Assembly: GCA_045599035.1 (NCBI GenBank)
Contig: JAZRVI010000027.1
Location: 61,518 to 125,517, forward strand
DNA from: CATZDY01 sp045599035
GTDB taxonomy: Bacteria; Bacillota; Desulfotomaculia; Desulfotomaculales; Desulfocucumaceae
Direction: 5' to 3'
Length of the DNA stretch: 64,000 nucleotides
Translations under genes and position numbers: made by a program
The notes under the pieces: generated by a model
What the model saw: the letters and a program-made list of their open reading frames with translations, nothing else
What the model was told of the DNA's origin: nothing
Databases searched by the model: none
Shown here: piece by piece, positions 26,914 to 35,891 of the stretch
How the letters are laid out: each line of letters starts with the position of its first letter
Numbering within the stretch: the first letter of the stretch is position 1

Positions 26914-27050
26914 GCTTTTCACCTCCTTAAAAGCTTCAAAAGCTCTGAATCGCTGTTTGGCCAAGCAGACCGACGGTGACTCTAACCCCCTAGCCAACAG
27001 TTTACTTTTCCAGCTTAACACAGATTCAAACAAAAGTAAAGTTTTTTCTG
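26914..27050 (-). promoter_or_regulatory. rpsO promoter and structured leader
   Basis: On the minus strand TTTACT, a 17-bp spacer and TAAGCT could form a promoter near 27020-27048. The leader of about 100 nt can fold: CTGTTGGC pairs with GGCCAAACAG across an enclosed segment containing CTAGGGGGTTAGAG and GTCGGTCTGC. S15 mRNAs in several bacteria carry autoregulatory leaders of diverse structure. This one is a candidate only. Confidence 0.4.
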
Positions 27051-27202
27051 ATTTTTGGTTTTATTTTCCGTTTATCCGCAGGTGCGGATCTTCCAGGCTA
27101 AATCCTGCCTGGGTGGACTGTAGCAGGCAGGAAAAAATTTGGTTGAAGTCGAATTTATGCTCTGAGAAGCACTCAAGCTTTCAGAAAGGGGAACTGCCTA
27201 AA
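27051..27202 (+). promoter_or_regulatory. rapZ upstream region
   Basis: Holds no gene. An inverted repeat, AATCCTGCCTG and CAGGCAGGA, at about 27102-27133 makes a hairpin followed by AAAAAA rather than T. GAAAGGGGA at 27184-27192 is the rapZ ribosome site. Confidence 0.3.
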
Positions 27203-28069
27203 ATGGAGCCATTGGTTATTGTCACCGGACTTTCCGGAGCCGGAAAATCCAAGGTAGCGGATTTTTTGGAAGATCTGGGGTATTATTGTGTTGATAATTT
27301 GCCGCCGACTTTGATCCCTAAATTTGCTGAACTATGTATGACCGCTAACACCGGCAAATCCAATGCAGCCTTGGTGGTGGACATTCGAGGACGGGAGTTT
27401 TTTGACTCCTTTAATGAAATTTTTCATGAATTGCAAGAAAAAAAGATTAAATATCAAATTCTGTTTCTGGATGCTTCCGATGAGGTTCTGGTGCGGAGAT
27501 ATAAAGAAAGTCGCCGCATTCATCCTTTGGGTTCGGATGGTGAGGTTTTGCAGTCTATTCAGCAGGAAAGAAAACTAATGGGCTTTTTGCAAGCCAAGGC
27601 CAATAAAATTATTGATACCTCAAATATGAGCCTGGCGGTTTTACGGTCGGAGATTAATTCCCTGTATAATACAGACAGTCAGTCCAATGATTTTCGGATT
27701 ATGATTCTCTCTTTTGGCTTTAAATATGGAATACCTTTGGATGGGGATTTGGTTTTTGATGTTCGTTTTATGCGAAATCCCTATTATGTTCCCAGTCTAA
27801 AGGGGATGACCGGGGAAAGCGAGCTGGTTCGCAATTATGTTATGGATTCTTCGGTTTCCGAGCAGTTTTTAAGCAAGCTTTTTGACTTGATAGAATTTTT
27901 ATTGCCATTGTATAAGAAGGAGGGAAAGCCGTCTTTGCAAATTTGCATTGGCTGTACTGGAGGCAAACATCGTTCGGTAACTATGGCTATTTATCTGGCT
28001 GAATATCTGCAAAGTCAAAATTATCAAGTGCAACTGAGGCATCGGGATATTCAAAAGGATGTGAAGTAG
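27203..28069 (+). CDS. rapZ: RapZ/YvcJ nucleotide-binding protein
   Basis: 288 residues. The P-loop VTGLSGAGKSKVADFLED is at the very N-terminus, then GYYCVDNLPPTLIP. The C-terminal half carries FGFKYGIPLDGDLVFDVRFMRNPYY (split by the family's usual spacing) and CIGCTGGKHRSV, the GlcN6P/GTP-type binding loop. In E. coli RapZ guides RNase E to a small RNA; in B. subtilis YvcJ hydrolyses GTP and affects competence. The order rapZ-yvcK-whiA is conserved in Firmicutes. ATG 27203 matches the family start. Confidence 0.95.
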   Translation: MEPLVIVTGLSGAGKSKVADFLEDLGYYCVDNLPPTLIPKFAELCMTANTGKSNAALVVDIRGREFFDSFNEIFHELQEKKIKYQILFLDASDEVLVRRYKESRRIHPLGSDGEVLQSIQQERKLMGFLQAKANKIIDTSNMSLAVLRSEINSLYNTDSQSNDFRIMILSFGFKYGIPLDGDLVFDVRFMRNPYYVPSLKGMTGESELVRNYVMDSSVSEQFLSKLFDLIEFLLPLYKKEGKPSLQICIGCTGGKHRSVTMAIYLAEYLQSQNYQVQLRHRDIQKDVK

Positions 28070-28070
28070 T

Positions 28071-29381
28071 TTGAAACACCGTTTGGCCTTTGGTCTAAAA
28101 ATCAAGCGTTGGTTATTGGCAGGTTTTCTTGGTTTGATTATTGAAATGCTGGGGATGCTGTTGGTTTTTAACAGTTTATTGGATGACTCCAATCTGGAAT
28201 GGGAACGAAAATTTTATTGTCAAATTACTTATGCAAGCACTTCTTTGGGAATATGGGGTCAATGGCCGCAGGTTTTGGTCTTTCCCTTGCTGGGAGTGGG
28301 GCTGGTGCTTTTGGGTTTTTATCGTTCCAGCCGATCCCTGTTAATTTTTTTGGCTCCGAATCTTCGCAGAAAGGAGCTTGTGGAACGGGCTTATCAAAAA
28401 AAGTATTTGCAGAAAGGTCCCAAAATTACCGCTATTGGAGGTGGAACCGGTCTTTCTACTGTGCTGCGGGGACTCAAAGAATATACGGAAAATATTACGG
28501 CTGTGGTTTCAGTGGCTGATGATGGAGGCAGCTCTGGCAAATTGCGGAATGAGCTGGGAATGTTGCCGCCAGGGGACATTAGAAATTGTTTGGCGGCTTT
28601 GGCAGATCAGGAAAGTCTGTTGGATTCCCTTTTTCAATATCGGTTTTCTGAGCAGCATTTGTCCGGGCATTGCATGGGTAATTTATTGCTGGCAGCCCTA
28701 AATGATATGTCCGGTGATTTAGAGCAGGCCATTCATTCTTTAAGCCAGATTTTTGCCATTCGGGGACAGGTTTTGCCGGTAACCCTGGAGCCGGTTAGTT
28801 TGGGAGCCGAATTTATGGACGGAGAAATAGTCTTGGGGGAATCGGTAATTCCAGAGCAAAAAAAGCCCATCAAAAGAGTCTTTTTGGAGCCTTCCTTTTG
28901 CCGCACTCTGCCGGAAGTTTTAAAGGCTATTAAAGAGTCCGATCTGATTTTGTTGGCTCCGGGCAGCCTTTATACCAGCCTTTTGCCCAATTTGCTGGTG
29001 CATGGAATCCGGGAAGCTTTGGCCGAGTCAACAGCCGTTAAGGTTTATGTTTGTAATATTATGACCCAGCAGGGGGAAACTAATGGCTATACAGCTAGCC
29101 GTCATGTTCAGGAAATTCAGAAGGTTTCCGGGAATATTTTGGATTATGTGCTGGTTAATACTGCTGAAATGTCGAAAGAAATGCGGGAAATCTATCGTAA
29201 AGAAAGCTCAACTTTGGTTAAACCGGATCTTAGAAAGCTTGAAAAATTGGGGGTAAAGGTTATTGCCGGGGATTTTATTAAAGAAGGTAAATCTATTCGG
29301 CATGATACAGAGAAAATTGCTCGAATTGTCAATGATCTGGCTCAACAAAATTGGCAGCAGCCGAAAAGGGTGGGGTCTTAA
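28071..29381 (+). CDS. YvcK/CofD-like protein (gluconeogenesis factor) with N-terminal membrane domain
   Basis: 436 residues. The core from about residue 115 has AIGGGTGLSTVLRGLKEYT, VSVADDGGSSGKLR and PPGDIRNCLAAL, and later LAPGSLYTSLLPNLLV. YvcK binds UDP-sugars and is needed for growth on gluconeogenic carbon and for cell shape. Here two hydrophobic helices (about residues 14-34 and 65-85) precede the core, so this form is membrane-anchored, unlike the shorter B. subtilis protein. The start is TTG 28071, one base after the rapZ stop. Confidence 0.92.
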   Translation: MKHRLAFGLKIKRWLLAGFLGLIIEMLGMLLVFNSLLDDSNLEWERKFYCQITYASTSLGIWGQWPQVLVFPLLGVGLVLLGFYRSSRSLLIFLAPNLRRKELVERAYQKKYLQKGPKITAIGGGTGLSTVLRGLKEYTENITAVVSVADDGGSSGKLRNELGMLPPGDIRNCLAALADQESLLDSLFQYRFSEQHLSGHCMGNLLLAALNDMSGDLEQAIHSLSQIFAIRGQVLPVTLEPVSLGAEFMDGEIVLGESVIPEQKKPIKRVFLEPSFCRTLPEVLKAIKESDLILLAPGSLYTSLLPNLLVHGIREALAESTAVKVYVCNIMTQQGETNGYTASRHVQEIQKVSGNILDYVLVNTAEMSKEMREIYRKESSTLVKPDLRKLEKLGVKVIAGDFIKEGKSIRHDTEKIARIVNDLAQQNWQQPKRVGS

Positions 29382-30338
29382 TTGTCTTTTTCGACGAATG
29401 TTAAAAATGAATTAGCCCGGATTAAACCTATCAAGCGATGCTGTCGTTTGGCAGAGCTTTCAGCCCTGGCTAAATTGGATGGCAGCCTGGAAATCCGGGA
29501 TGGCCAGGTTTCACTAAAAATTGTTAATGGCAATGCGGCGGTAGCTCGAAAGATCTTTGTGGAGCTTAAAGAATTTTTTGCCGTTCAAACCAAAGTTGAA
29601 GCCGAACGAAAAATAAAGCTGAAAAAAAATATGCTTTATCTAATCCGGGTTTGCGAGTCCGAAAAAGTACGGGAAATTTTGACCGAACTGGGGCTGTTAA
29701 GTGAAGACTTTGGTCTGGAATCCGAAATTCTGCCCAGGTTTACGGCTTCTGAATGTTGCGGTCGGGCATATTTGCGAGGAGCTTTTTTGGGTGGCGGTTC
29801 GATTAATAATCCGGAAAAGGATTATCACTTGGAGATTATAACCACTGACGAACGCTATGCCCAAAGCTTGCAGCTTCTAATGCAGAATTTTGATTTGCCG
29901 GCCAAAATCAGCCGCCGCAAAAACTGGCTGGTAGTCTATCTCAAGGAAGGCAATCGAATTGCGGATTTTTTGAGTATGGTGGGAGCTCATACGGCTTTAT
30001 TAGATTTTGAAAATGTCCGCATTTTAAAGGATACCCGCAATTTGGCCAATCGTTTGGCCAACTGTGAAAATGCCAATCTGGATAAGGCCATGGAAGCTTC
30101 GGCTCGGCAGCTTAGAGCCATTCAAATTATTGAAGAATATTGGGGGTTAAAGCGTTTGCCGCCGCCTTTGCGAGTAGTGGCGGAAGCCCGCAAAGCTCAT
30201 CCGGTAATGAGCCTGAAGGAACTGGGAGAAATTATGGAGCCAGAATTAACCAAATCCGGCATTGGCCATCGCCTTAAAAAATTAGAAAAGCTGGCGGAGG
30301 ATTTGCTGGTCAAAGCAGAAAAAACTTTACTCCACTAA
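29382..30338 (+). CDS. whiA: WhiA, DNA-binding protein
   Basis: 318 residues. N-terminal KNELARI, then the LAGLIDADG-like fold (CCGRAYLRGAFLGGGSINNPEKDYHLEI, split by turns) that has lost nuclease activity. The C-terminal helix-turn-helix includes LKELGEIMEPELTKSGIGHRL. In Streptomyces WhiA controls sporulation genes; in B. subtilis it influences division and nucleoid arrangement. Start TTG 29382 directly follows the yvcK stop, so the three genes are one operon. Confidence 0.95.
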   Translation: MSFSTNVKNELARIKPIKRCCRLAELSALAKLDGSLEIRDGQVSLKIVNGNAAVARKIFVELKEFFAVQTKVEAERKIKLKKNMLYLIRVCESEKVREILTELGLLSEDFGLESEILPRFTASECCGRAYLRGAFLGGGSINNPEKDYHLEIITTDERYAQSLQLLMQNFDLPAKISRRKNWLVVYLKEGNRIADFLSMVGAHTALLDFENVRILKDTRNLANRLANCENANLDKAMEASARQLRAIQIIEEYWGLKRLPPPLRVVAEARKAHPVMSLKELGEIMEPELTKSGIGHRLKKLEKLAEDLLVKAEKTLLH

Positions 30339-30560
30339 TGATTTGAGTTATAGTTAAAAGGATAGAGCTTTGCAAAATTGAAGGTAAATTAAACGAAGCT
30401 GGTCTGAGATAAGCTTAAAGTGGGTAACCTGAACTTCATTAATTTTGGTTTTTGGGGTCAGGGTTTTGTTTTGTGTGATAAAACTGAACTAAACATAAAT
30501 ATCGAGAGCATAAACCATCAAAGGTTAACAACCAGAATTTTAAGAAGGGGTGTTTTTGAA
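30339..30560 (+). promoter_or_regulatory. Leader region upstream of pgk
   Basis: 222 bp without a recognisable gene. The frame of pgk stays open through the last 140 bp but lacks Pgk homology there. AGAAGGGG at 30543-30550 is the ribosome site. gapA, the usual neighbour, is absent. No convincing promoter was found. Confidence 0.35.
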
Positions 30561-31745
30561 TTGGGGAAAAAAACGATTAGGGATATTGATGTTCAAGGAA
30601 AAAAAGTTTTAGTCCGGGTGGACTTTAATGTTCCCCTGGACAAAAATGGAGAAGTAGCCGATGATAATCGAATTAAGGCTACCCTGCCTACCATTAATTA
30701 TTTGCGGGAGCAGGGAGCAAAAGTAATCCTGATTTCTCATTTGGGTCGTCCCAAAGGCAAAGTAGATGAAAAATACAGCCTGAATCCGGTTGCCGCCAGA
30801 CTAAGTGAGCTTTTGGGTCTGGAAGTTCCCAAAATGGAAGATTGTGTTGGAGCCGAAGTGCTGCAGGCCACAGAAAAGCTGGAAGCCGGTCAGGTTTTAT
30901 TGTTGGAAAATGTGCGTTTTCATCCGGAAGAAGAAAAGGACGATCCGGATTTTGCCGCTAAATTGGCTAAATTAGCGGATATATATGTTAATGATGCTTT
31001 TGGAGCTGCTCATCGTTCCCATGCCTCAACGGAAGGGGTTGCTCGAATCCTGCCGGGAGTAGCGGGATTTTTAATGGAAAAAGAGCTGGAAATGCTGGGT
31101 AAGATTGTTAATAACCCCGAACGGCCTTTGGTAGCCATTCTGGGGGGAGCCAAAATTTCTGATAAAATCGAGGTAATTTCTAATTTATTGGGGAAAGTGG
31201 ATACTTTAATTATCGGCGGGGGCATGGCTAACACTTTTTTAAAGGCCAAAGGTTATGAACTGGGAAAATCTCTCTTAGAACCAGAAAAAATAGAATTGGC
31301 TTATAACTTAATCCAAAAAGCCCAGGAAACCCAAACCGAATTAATTTTGCCGGATGATGTAGTAGTGGCTTTGAATGCCGATCCGGATTCGGATATTAAG
31401 CAGGTTCCGGTGGAGGCCATTCCGCCGGAATGGATGGCTTTGGATATTGGCTCCAAAACCATTGACCACTTTATTCAGGTTTTTCAGACGGCAAAAACTG
31501 TGATTTGGAATGGCCCTATGGGAGTGTTTGAAATGGAACCGTTTTCAAAAGGCACTCTTAAGATTCTGGAAGCTTTGTCCAAGATCCAGGCCATTACCGT
31601 AGTGGGCGGCGGAGACTCGGCCGCAGCAGTGAAAAAATCCGGTTTGGCGGATAAATTTACGCATATTTCCACCGGGGGCGGAGCTTCCCTGGAATTTCTG
31701 GAAGGCAAAATTTTGCCGGGAGTAGCGGTTTTGCAAGATAAATAA
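30561..31745 (+). CDS. pgk: Phosphoglycerate kinase
   Basis: 394 residues. Reversible phosphate transfer between 1,3-bisphosphoglycerate and ADP in glycolysis and gluconeogenesis. VRVDFNVPLDKNG and SHLGRPKG bind the triose; AHRSHAS and GFLMEKEL are typical. The C-terminal nucleotide domain has WNGPMGVFE and VGGGDSAAAV. Start chosen at TTG 30561 (LGKKTIRDID), which has AGAAGGGG upstream. It is followed by tpiA after 16 bp. Confidence 0.96.
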   Translation: MGKKTIRDIDVQGKKVLVRVDFNVPLDKNGEVADDNRIKATLPTINYLREQGAKVILISHLGRPKGKVDEKYSLNPVAARLSELLGLEVPKMEDCVGAEVLQATEKLEAGQVLLLENVRFHPEEEKDDPDFAAKLAKLADIYVNDAFGAAHRSHASTEGVARILPGVAGFLMEKELEMLGKIVNNPERPLVAILGGAKISDKIEVISNLLGKVDTLIIGGGMANTFLKAKGYELGKSLLEPEKIELAYNLIQKAQETQTELILPDDVVVALNADPDSDIKQVPVEAIPPEWMALDIGSKTIDHFIQVFQTAKTVIWNGPMGVFEMEPFSKGTLKILEALSKIQAITVVGGGDSAAAVKKSGLADKFTHISTGGGASLEFLEGKILPGVAVLQDK

Positions 31746-31761
31746 ACAGGAGTGAAGCCAA

Positions 31762-32514
31762 GTGAAAATTCCTTTGATTGCCGGTAATTGGAAAATGAAC
31801 CAGACTGTTGCTGAAACCAAAGCCTTTTTTCAGGAGCTGAAGGAAATTGACGGGGTGGAAGTGGTTATTTGTCCCCCTTTTACCGCTTTGGCCAAAGCTA
31901 TTGAAATGACCGAAAGCCGAGCCGTCAGTATTGCGGCTCAGAATTTGTTTTGGGAAGAAAAAGGAGCCTATACTGGAGAAATTTCGCCCCTGATGCTCCG
32001 GGAAATTGGCTGTCAGTGGGTGTTGATTGGCCATTCCGAACGGCGGCAGTATTTTGGAGAAACCGACCAGACTGTTAATCGCAAAATCAAGGCGGCTTTG
32101 GGAGCGGGTTTAAAGCCGATAGTTTGCATTGGTGAAACTGAAGACCAGCGTACCGAAGGCTTGACCGAAAAGGTGCTGGAGACTCAGCTAAATGGGGCTT
32201 TGGCTGGTTTTACGGCCGGGGAAGCTTTGCAAATGGTGATTGCCTATGAACCAATTTGGGCTATCGGCACCGGAAAAACCGCTTCCGCTGCGGATGCCCA
32301 ACAGGTAGCCGGTTGGATTCGGCGTTGGCTGATTGGTTATTTTGGCCTGGATCTGGTGGGAGAAATTCGCATTTTATATGGCGGCAGCGTAAAACCGGAA
32401 AATACGGCAGAACTATTGCAGCAGCCGGATATTGATGGAGCTTTGGTGGGCGGAGCCAGCCTGAAGGCGAACAGTCTGACGGCCATTATTCAGGCGGCCT
32501 TGCCCCGTTCCTAA
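31762..32514 (+). CDS. tpiA: Triosephosphate isomerase
   Basis: 250 residues, TIM barrel. AGNWKMNQT has the catalytic Asn and Lys, IGHSERRQYF the catalytic His, and AYEPIWAIGTGK the catalytic Glu with loop 6. YGGSVKPEN binds the phosphate. GTG start with AGGAGTGAAG upstream. It interconverts dihydroxyacetone phosphate and glyceraldehyde 3-phosphate and is cotranscribed with pgk and gpmI. Confidence 0.97.
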   Translation: MKIPLIAGNWKMNQTVAETKAFFQELKEIDGVEVVICPPFTALAKAIEMTESRAVSIAAQNLFWEEKGAYTGEISPLMLREIGCQWVLIGHSERRQYFGETDQTVNRKIKAALGAGLKPIVCIGETEDQRTEGLTEKVLETQLNGALAGFTAGEALQMVIAYEPIWAIGTGKTASAADAQQVAGWIRRWLIGYFGLDLVGEIRILYGGSVKPENTAELLQQPDIDGALVGGASLKANSLTAIIQAALPRS

Positions 32515-32533
32515 TAGAAAGAAGGACACAATT

Positions 32534-34057
32534 TTGACACAACCGTTAGCATTAATTATTTTAGATGGCTGGGGCTTGGCTCAGTCCGGGCAGGGCAATG
32601 CCATTGCTTTGGCTGATACCCCCAATATGGATAGCTATAAAGAAAAATATCCCTATACAACCTTGGCGGCCTGTGGTTTGGCTGTGGGCTTGCCGGAAGG
32701 TCAAATGGGCAATTCGGAAGTAGGTCACCTGAATATTGGAGCCGGACGGGTTATTTATCAGGAATTGACCCGCATTAGCAAAGCCATTGAGGATGGGGAC
32801 TTTTTTACCAACCCGGTTTTGGCCGGAACCATGGAAAGGGTTTTGGCAAATAATTCAGCTTTACATTTAATGGGGCTTTTGTCTGATGGAGGCGTACATA
32901 GCCACAATACCCATTTATATGCTTTATTGGAAATGGCCAAAAATTTTGGTTTGCCAAAGGTTTTGGTGCATTGCTTTTTGGATGGGCGGGATACCCCGCC
33001 AACCAGCGGTTTGGATTATGTGACTGAACTGGAACAAAAAATGAAGGAAATTGGCATTGGCCAAATTGCCACGGTCAGCGGGCGTTATTATGCCATGGAT
33101 CGGGATAAACGCTGGGAAAGAGTGGAAAAGGCTTATCAGGCTTTGGTCGAAGGACAGGGAGAACAGGCGGCTACCGCTCAGGAAGCGGTTTCGGCCAGCT
33201 ATGCTCAGTCCTTAACTGATGAATTTATGCTGCCCACTATTATTCAGGCTGCCGGAGATGGTCGGATTAAAGCTGGGGACGGAGTGATTTTCTTTAATTT
33301 CCGTCCGGATCGAGCCAGAGAAATAACCCGGGCTTTGGTGGATGTGGACTTTCCCCATTTTGAGCGTTCCGGAGGGCGTTTGGATTTGGCTTATGTCTGC
33401 ATGACTCAATATGATGCTACCATTCAGGCTCCGGTGGCTTTTGCTCCGGAAGCCATTACCCATACTTTGGGTGAGGTATTGGCTGAAAATCAAATTCGTC
33501 AACTGCGGTTGGCCGAAACGGAAAAATATGCTCATGTTACTTTCTTTTTTAATGGCGGCGTGGAAACGCCCAATGCACAGGAGGATAGAATTTTAATTCC
33601 TTCACCCAAGGTGGATACCTATGATTTACAGCCCCGGATGAGTGCTTTGGAAGTGACAGAACGGGCTTTGGCTGAATTGGATAACTATCAGGTAATTATT
33701 ATTAATTTTGCCAATCCGGATATGGTGGGGCATACCGGCATTATTCCGGCTGCGGTGGAAGCAGTTTCGGTGGTAGACAAATGCCTGGGACAAATTGTGG
33801 AAGCGGTTTTGGCCAAAGGCGGCAAGCTGGTGGTAACTGCCGACCATGGCAATGCGGAAATGATGCTGGATGAAAACGGACATGCAGTAACCGCTCATAC
33901 CTTGGATCCAGTTCCCTTTTTGCTGATTGGGCGGGATTTGCCCTGCTCTCGCTTGCGTTCCGGAGGCCGGTTGGAGGACATTGCTCCTACGGTGCTGGAA
34001 TTGCTGGATCTGCCTAAACCGATTGAAATGACCGGAAAAAGCTTGCTGGAAAAATAA
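32534..34057 (+). CDS. gpmI: 2,3-bisphosphoglycerate-independent phosphoglycerate mutase
   Basis: 507 residues, a manganese enzyme of the alkaline-phosphatase superfamily. LIILDGWGLAQSG holds a metal-binding Asp, MGNSEVGHLNIGAGR the phosphorylated Ser, and VTADHGNAEMM the second metal site. HCFLDGRDTPP and FFNFRPDRARE are also family motifs. TTG start with AGAAGGAC upstream. In sporulating Firmicutes this pH-sensitive enzyme controls use of 3-phosphoglycerate in the forespore. Eno is not in the window; a terminator follows. Confidence 0.97.
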   Translation: MTQPLALIILDGWGLAQSGQGNAIALADTPNMDSYKEKYPYTTLAACGLAVGLPEGQMGNSEVGHLNIGAGRVIYQELTRISKAIEDGDFFTNPVLAGTMERVLANNSALHLMGLLSDGGVHSHNTHLYALLEMAKNFGLPKVLVHCFLDGRDTPPTSGLDYVTELEQKMKEIGIGQIATVSGRYYAMDRDKRWERVEKAYQALVEGQGEQAATAQEAVSASYAQSLTDEFMLPTIIQAAGDGRIKAGDGVIFFNFRPDRAREITRALVDVDFPHFERSGGRLDLAYVCMTQYDATIQAPVAFAPEAITHTLGEVLAENQIRQLRLAETEKYAHVTFFFNGGVETPNAQEDRILIPSPKVDTYDLQPRMSALEVTERALAELDNYQVIIINFANPDMVGHTGIIPAAVEAVSVVDKCLGQIVEAVLAKGGKLVVTADHGNAEMMLDENGHAVTAHTLDPVPFLLIGRDLPCSRLRSGGRLEDIAPTVLELLDLPKPIEMTGKSLLEK

Positions 34058-34062
34058 ATTTC

Positions 34063-34105
34063 AAAAAGGCTGGTTCTTTCTACAGGAGAATCAGCCTTTT
34101 GTTTT
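34063..34105 (+). terminator. Terminator of the pgk-tpiA-gpmI operon
   Basis: AAAAAGGCTG and CAGCCTTTT pair, with an inner TTCT/AGGAGAA step, followed by GTTTT. Confidence 0.88.
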
Positions 34106-34216
34106 AAGAATTAAGAAGGGGTTTTGAGGTGGTAAATTTCGTTGCGGCCACACGCCGAAGGTATGACAGGGGGAAACTCCAAGAGATGCGATGCCCGCCA
34201 AAACCCTTAATTTTGT

Positions 34217-34257
34217 GCGTGAACTACTTGGTAATTGGATTGCCGAGTAGTTCACGC
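34217..34257. repeat. Perfect-armed palindrome resembling an IS200/IS605 right end
   Basis: GCGTGAACTACT and AGTAGTTCACGC are perfect 12-bp inverted arms around an imperfect GG-AAT/ATTGCC centre. The string ATTGCCGAGTAGTTCAC recurs, in the opposite orientation, at 55910-55928 beside a TnpB tail. It is probably a solo end or small palindromic repeat of the same family. The 80 bp just upstream (34130-34210) is not coding that I can recognise. Confidence 0.5.
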
Positions 34258-34316
34258 TTTAATTCAGGCTAAAAATATGCGGGATTAAATAACATAAAGT
34301 CTCCCCTAAACTTTAT

Positions 34317-35327
34317 TTATTGTAAGTAGACTTCTTTCGTTTCTTTCACCCATTCCACATACCCATGGAATATCAACTGTTCACTAATAAACCTAAGAGG
34401 TACTAAAACCCTGTTATTGATCTTCCTTGCAGGAACATCCAAAGTATGCTTTACATTATTAACAAGTGCTGTTTTAGAACCTACAGTAATGGAAATATCT
34501 TTATTTCCACGAGTATCAGTATCTGAATAATAAACATCTGAAACATGAATCAAAACGGTATCAGTGGCTTCATTCCAAGTAACAGTTGTACCATAATGAT
34601 CTAACTCTTCAACTATAGCTCTTACAGGCACCAAAATTCTCCCATTTTCTATAACTGGAGGAACATCAAACTTAACTCTTCCTCCAGATATATAAACTTT
34701 AATCTCTGAATTAGCAGATGCATTAAAGTAATCATCAAGTAAAGAATAATCATTTACATAAGCCCGATGTACAGATCTGGAACCTTCAACATAGGGTTTA
34801 TATTCTTGTTCTGCTCCATAATAAACATAAGGAGAATCAGGAAAATATCCACTAAATACCGATTCTTCTTTAATCGAATTATTAACAATCTTATAAATAG
34901 TAATATTTTCATGACCCATACGACACATATGATCAATTATTCCATTAGCCTCTGGATAAGTATAAAAAGAACTATGTCCATTATAAATTTCTCCAATCTT
35001 TACCAGTTTATTATTGGCATATTTATACACATACGCTACCCCGCCTGCTCCACTAGTGTCTTCTTCTACCAACAATTCCGGCACTCCATCTTTATCAATG
35101 TCATATAAATAATATTCATTAAAAATTTCCCAGGTATTATCATAAGAAAAATATTGTTTATGAGTTTCGTAGTTAACCTTCAAAATTGCTTTTGCTTCTT
35201 TTATAAAAGATTGAGCAATATTTTCACTTGCAAAAGAACCCTGGGGCAATATTGTCAGAACTAAAGTCAGCACTAAAAGACCAACAATTACCAAAAAACA
35301 TCTTTGCTGTTTAAATCTAAGTAACAT
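34317..35327 (-). CDS. Secreted protein with copper-amine-oxidase-N-like domain
   Basis: 336 residues. A signal peptide (about residues 10-33, LVIVGLLVLTLVLTILPQGSFA region) precedes an uncharacterised domain containing a calcium-loop-like YDIDKDGVPELLVEE. From about residue 215 comes the copper amine oxidase N-terminal domain (Pfam PF07833): VPPVIENGRILVPVRAIVEEL and TLDVPARKINNRVLVPLRFISE (given here as parts of two strands). Such domains in clostridial wall proteins bind the cell surface; no oxidase domain is present. AGGAGGAAA precedes ATG 35327. The gene is more AT-rich than the neighbours. Confidence 0.75.
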   Translation of the reverse strand: MLLRFKQQRCFLVIVGLLVLTLVLTILPQGSFASENIAQSFIKEAKAILKVNYETHKQYFSYDNTWEIFNEYYLYDIDKDGVPELLVEEDTSGAGGVAYVYKYANNKLVKIGEIYNGHSSFYTYPEANGIIDHMCRMGHENITIYKIVNNSIKEESVFSGYFPDSPYVYYGAEQEYKPYVEGSRSVHRAYVNDYSLLDDYFNASANSEIKVYISGGRVKFDVPPVIENGRILVPVRAIVEELDHYGTTVTWNEATDTVLIHVSDVYYSDTDTRGNKDISITVGSKTALVNNVKHTLDVPARKINNRVLVPLRFISEQLIFHGYVEWVKETKEVYLQ

Positions 35328-35364
35328 AAAATTTCCTCCTGATTAAGAATTTGGTACTGTAAAC

Positions 35365-35547
35365 TTAAATGAAATTGGCCAGGCCATTGCTGTCCCTTTT
35401 AAAGTAACCGGCATTTTCAGCTATTTGCAAATCCCTGGCATACCAGACCCCTGCTGGAACATCGGAGAAATTGCTTCCTGTAGTCTCGGTATAGCCAAAA
35501 GCTTTGTTGATGATTACCGCAAATTCTGCTCTTCCTTTGATCAACAT
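35365..35547 (-). pseudogene. Broken SLH-domain gene fragment
   Basis: 60 codons reading RAEFAVIINKAFGYTETTGSN and FSDVPAGVWYARDLQIAENAGYF, which cover the end of one SLH domain and the start of the next. The same stretch occurs in the SLH protein that begins at 63640 (RAEFAVVINKAFNY, SNFPDVPEGAWFANDL). There is no signal peptide and the frame stops early, so this is a remnant. Oddly it keeps an ATG with GGAAGGGAG upstream. It precedes the secreted protein at 35327 by 37 bp and may once have been its SLH anchor (inference). Confidence 0.7.
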
Positions 35548-35572
35548 CTCCCTTCCATAATCTTTTTATAGT

Positions 35573-35725
<153 letters not shown>

Positions 35726-35754
35726 AGTGTAGCGGCACACAGCATACTTGTCAA
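35726..35754 (-). promoter_or_regulatory. Sigma-A promoter reading into the CTGT repeat
   Basis: On the minus strand TTGACA (35749-35754), a 17-bp spacer and TACACT (35726-35731). The predicted start falls at the edge of the repeat. Confidence 0.6.
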
Positions 35755-35891
35755 GCCCTTTCTGAAAATTTTCTACTGACATAAATTGGAATAAAAATCC
35801 AGGGTAGATTGTGTAATTATATCAATTTCAATCTCTAAGATCAAGGGTTTTTGCAAAAAAATGTTTGGTTTGATTGACAGAAAATTCAGGC

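Noticed and set aside
34130..34210. A group II intron or known structured RNA
   Set aside because: Local hairpins exist but no domain V motif or other diagnostic consensus was found.
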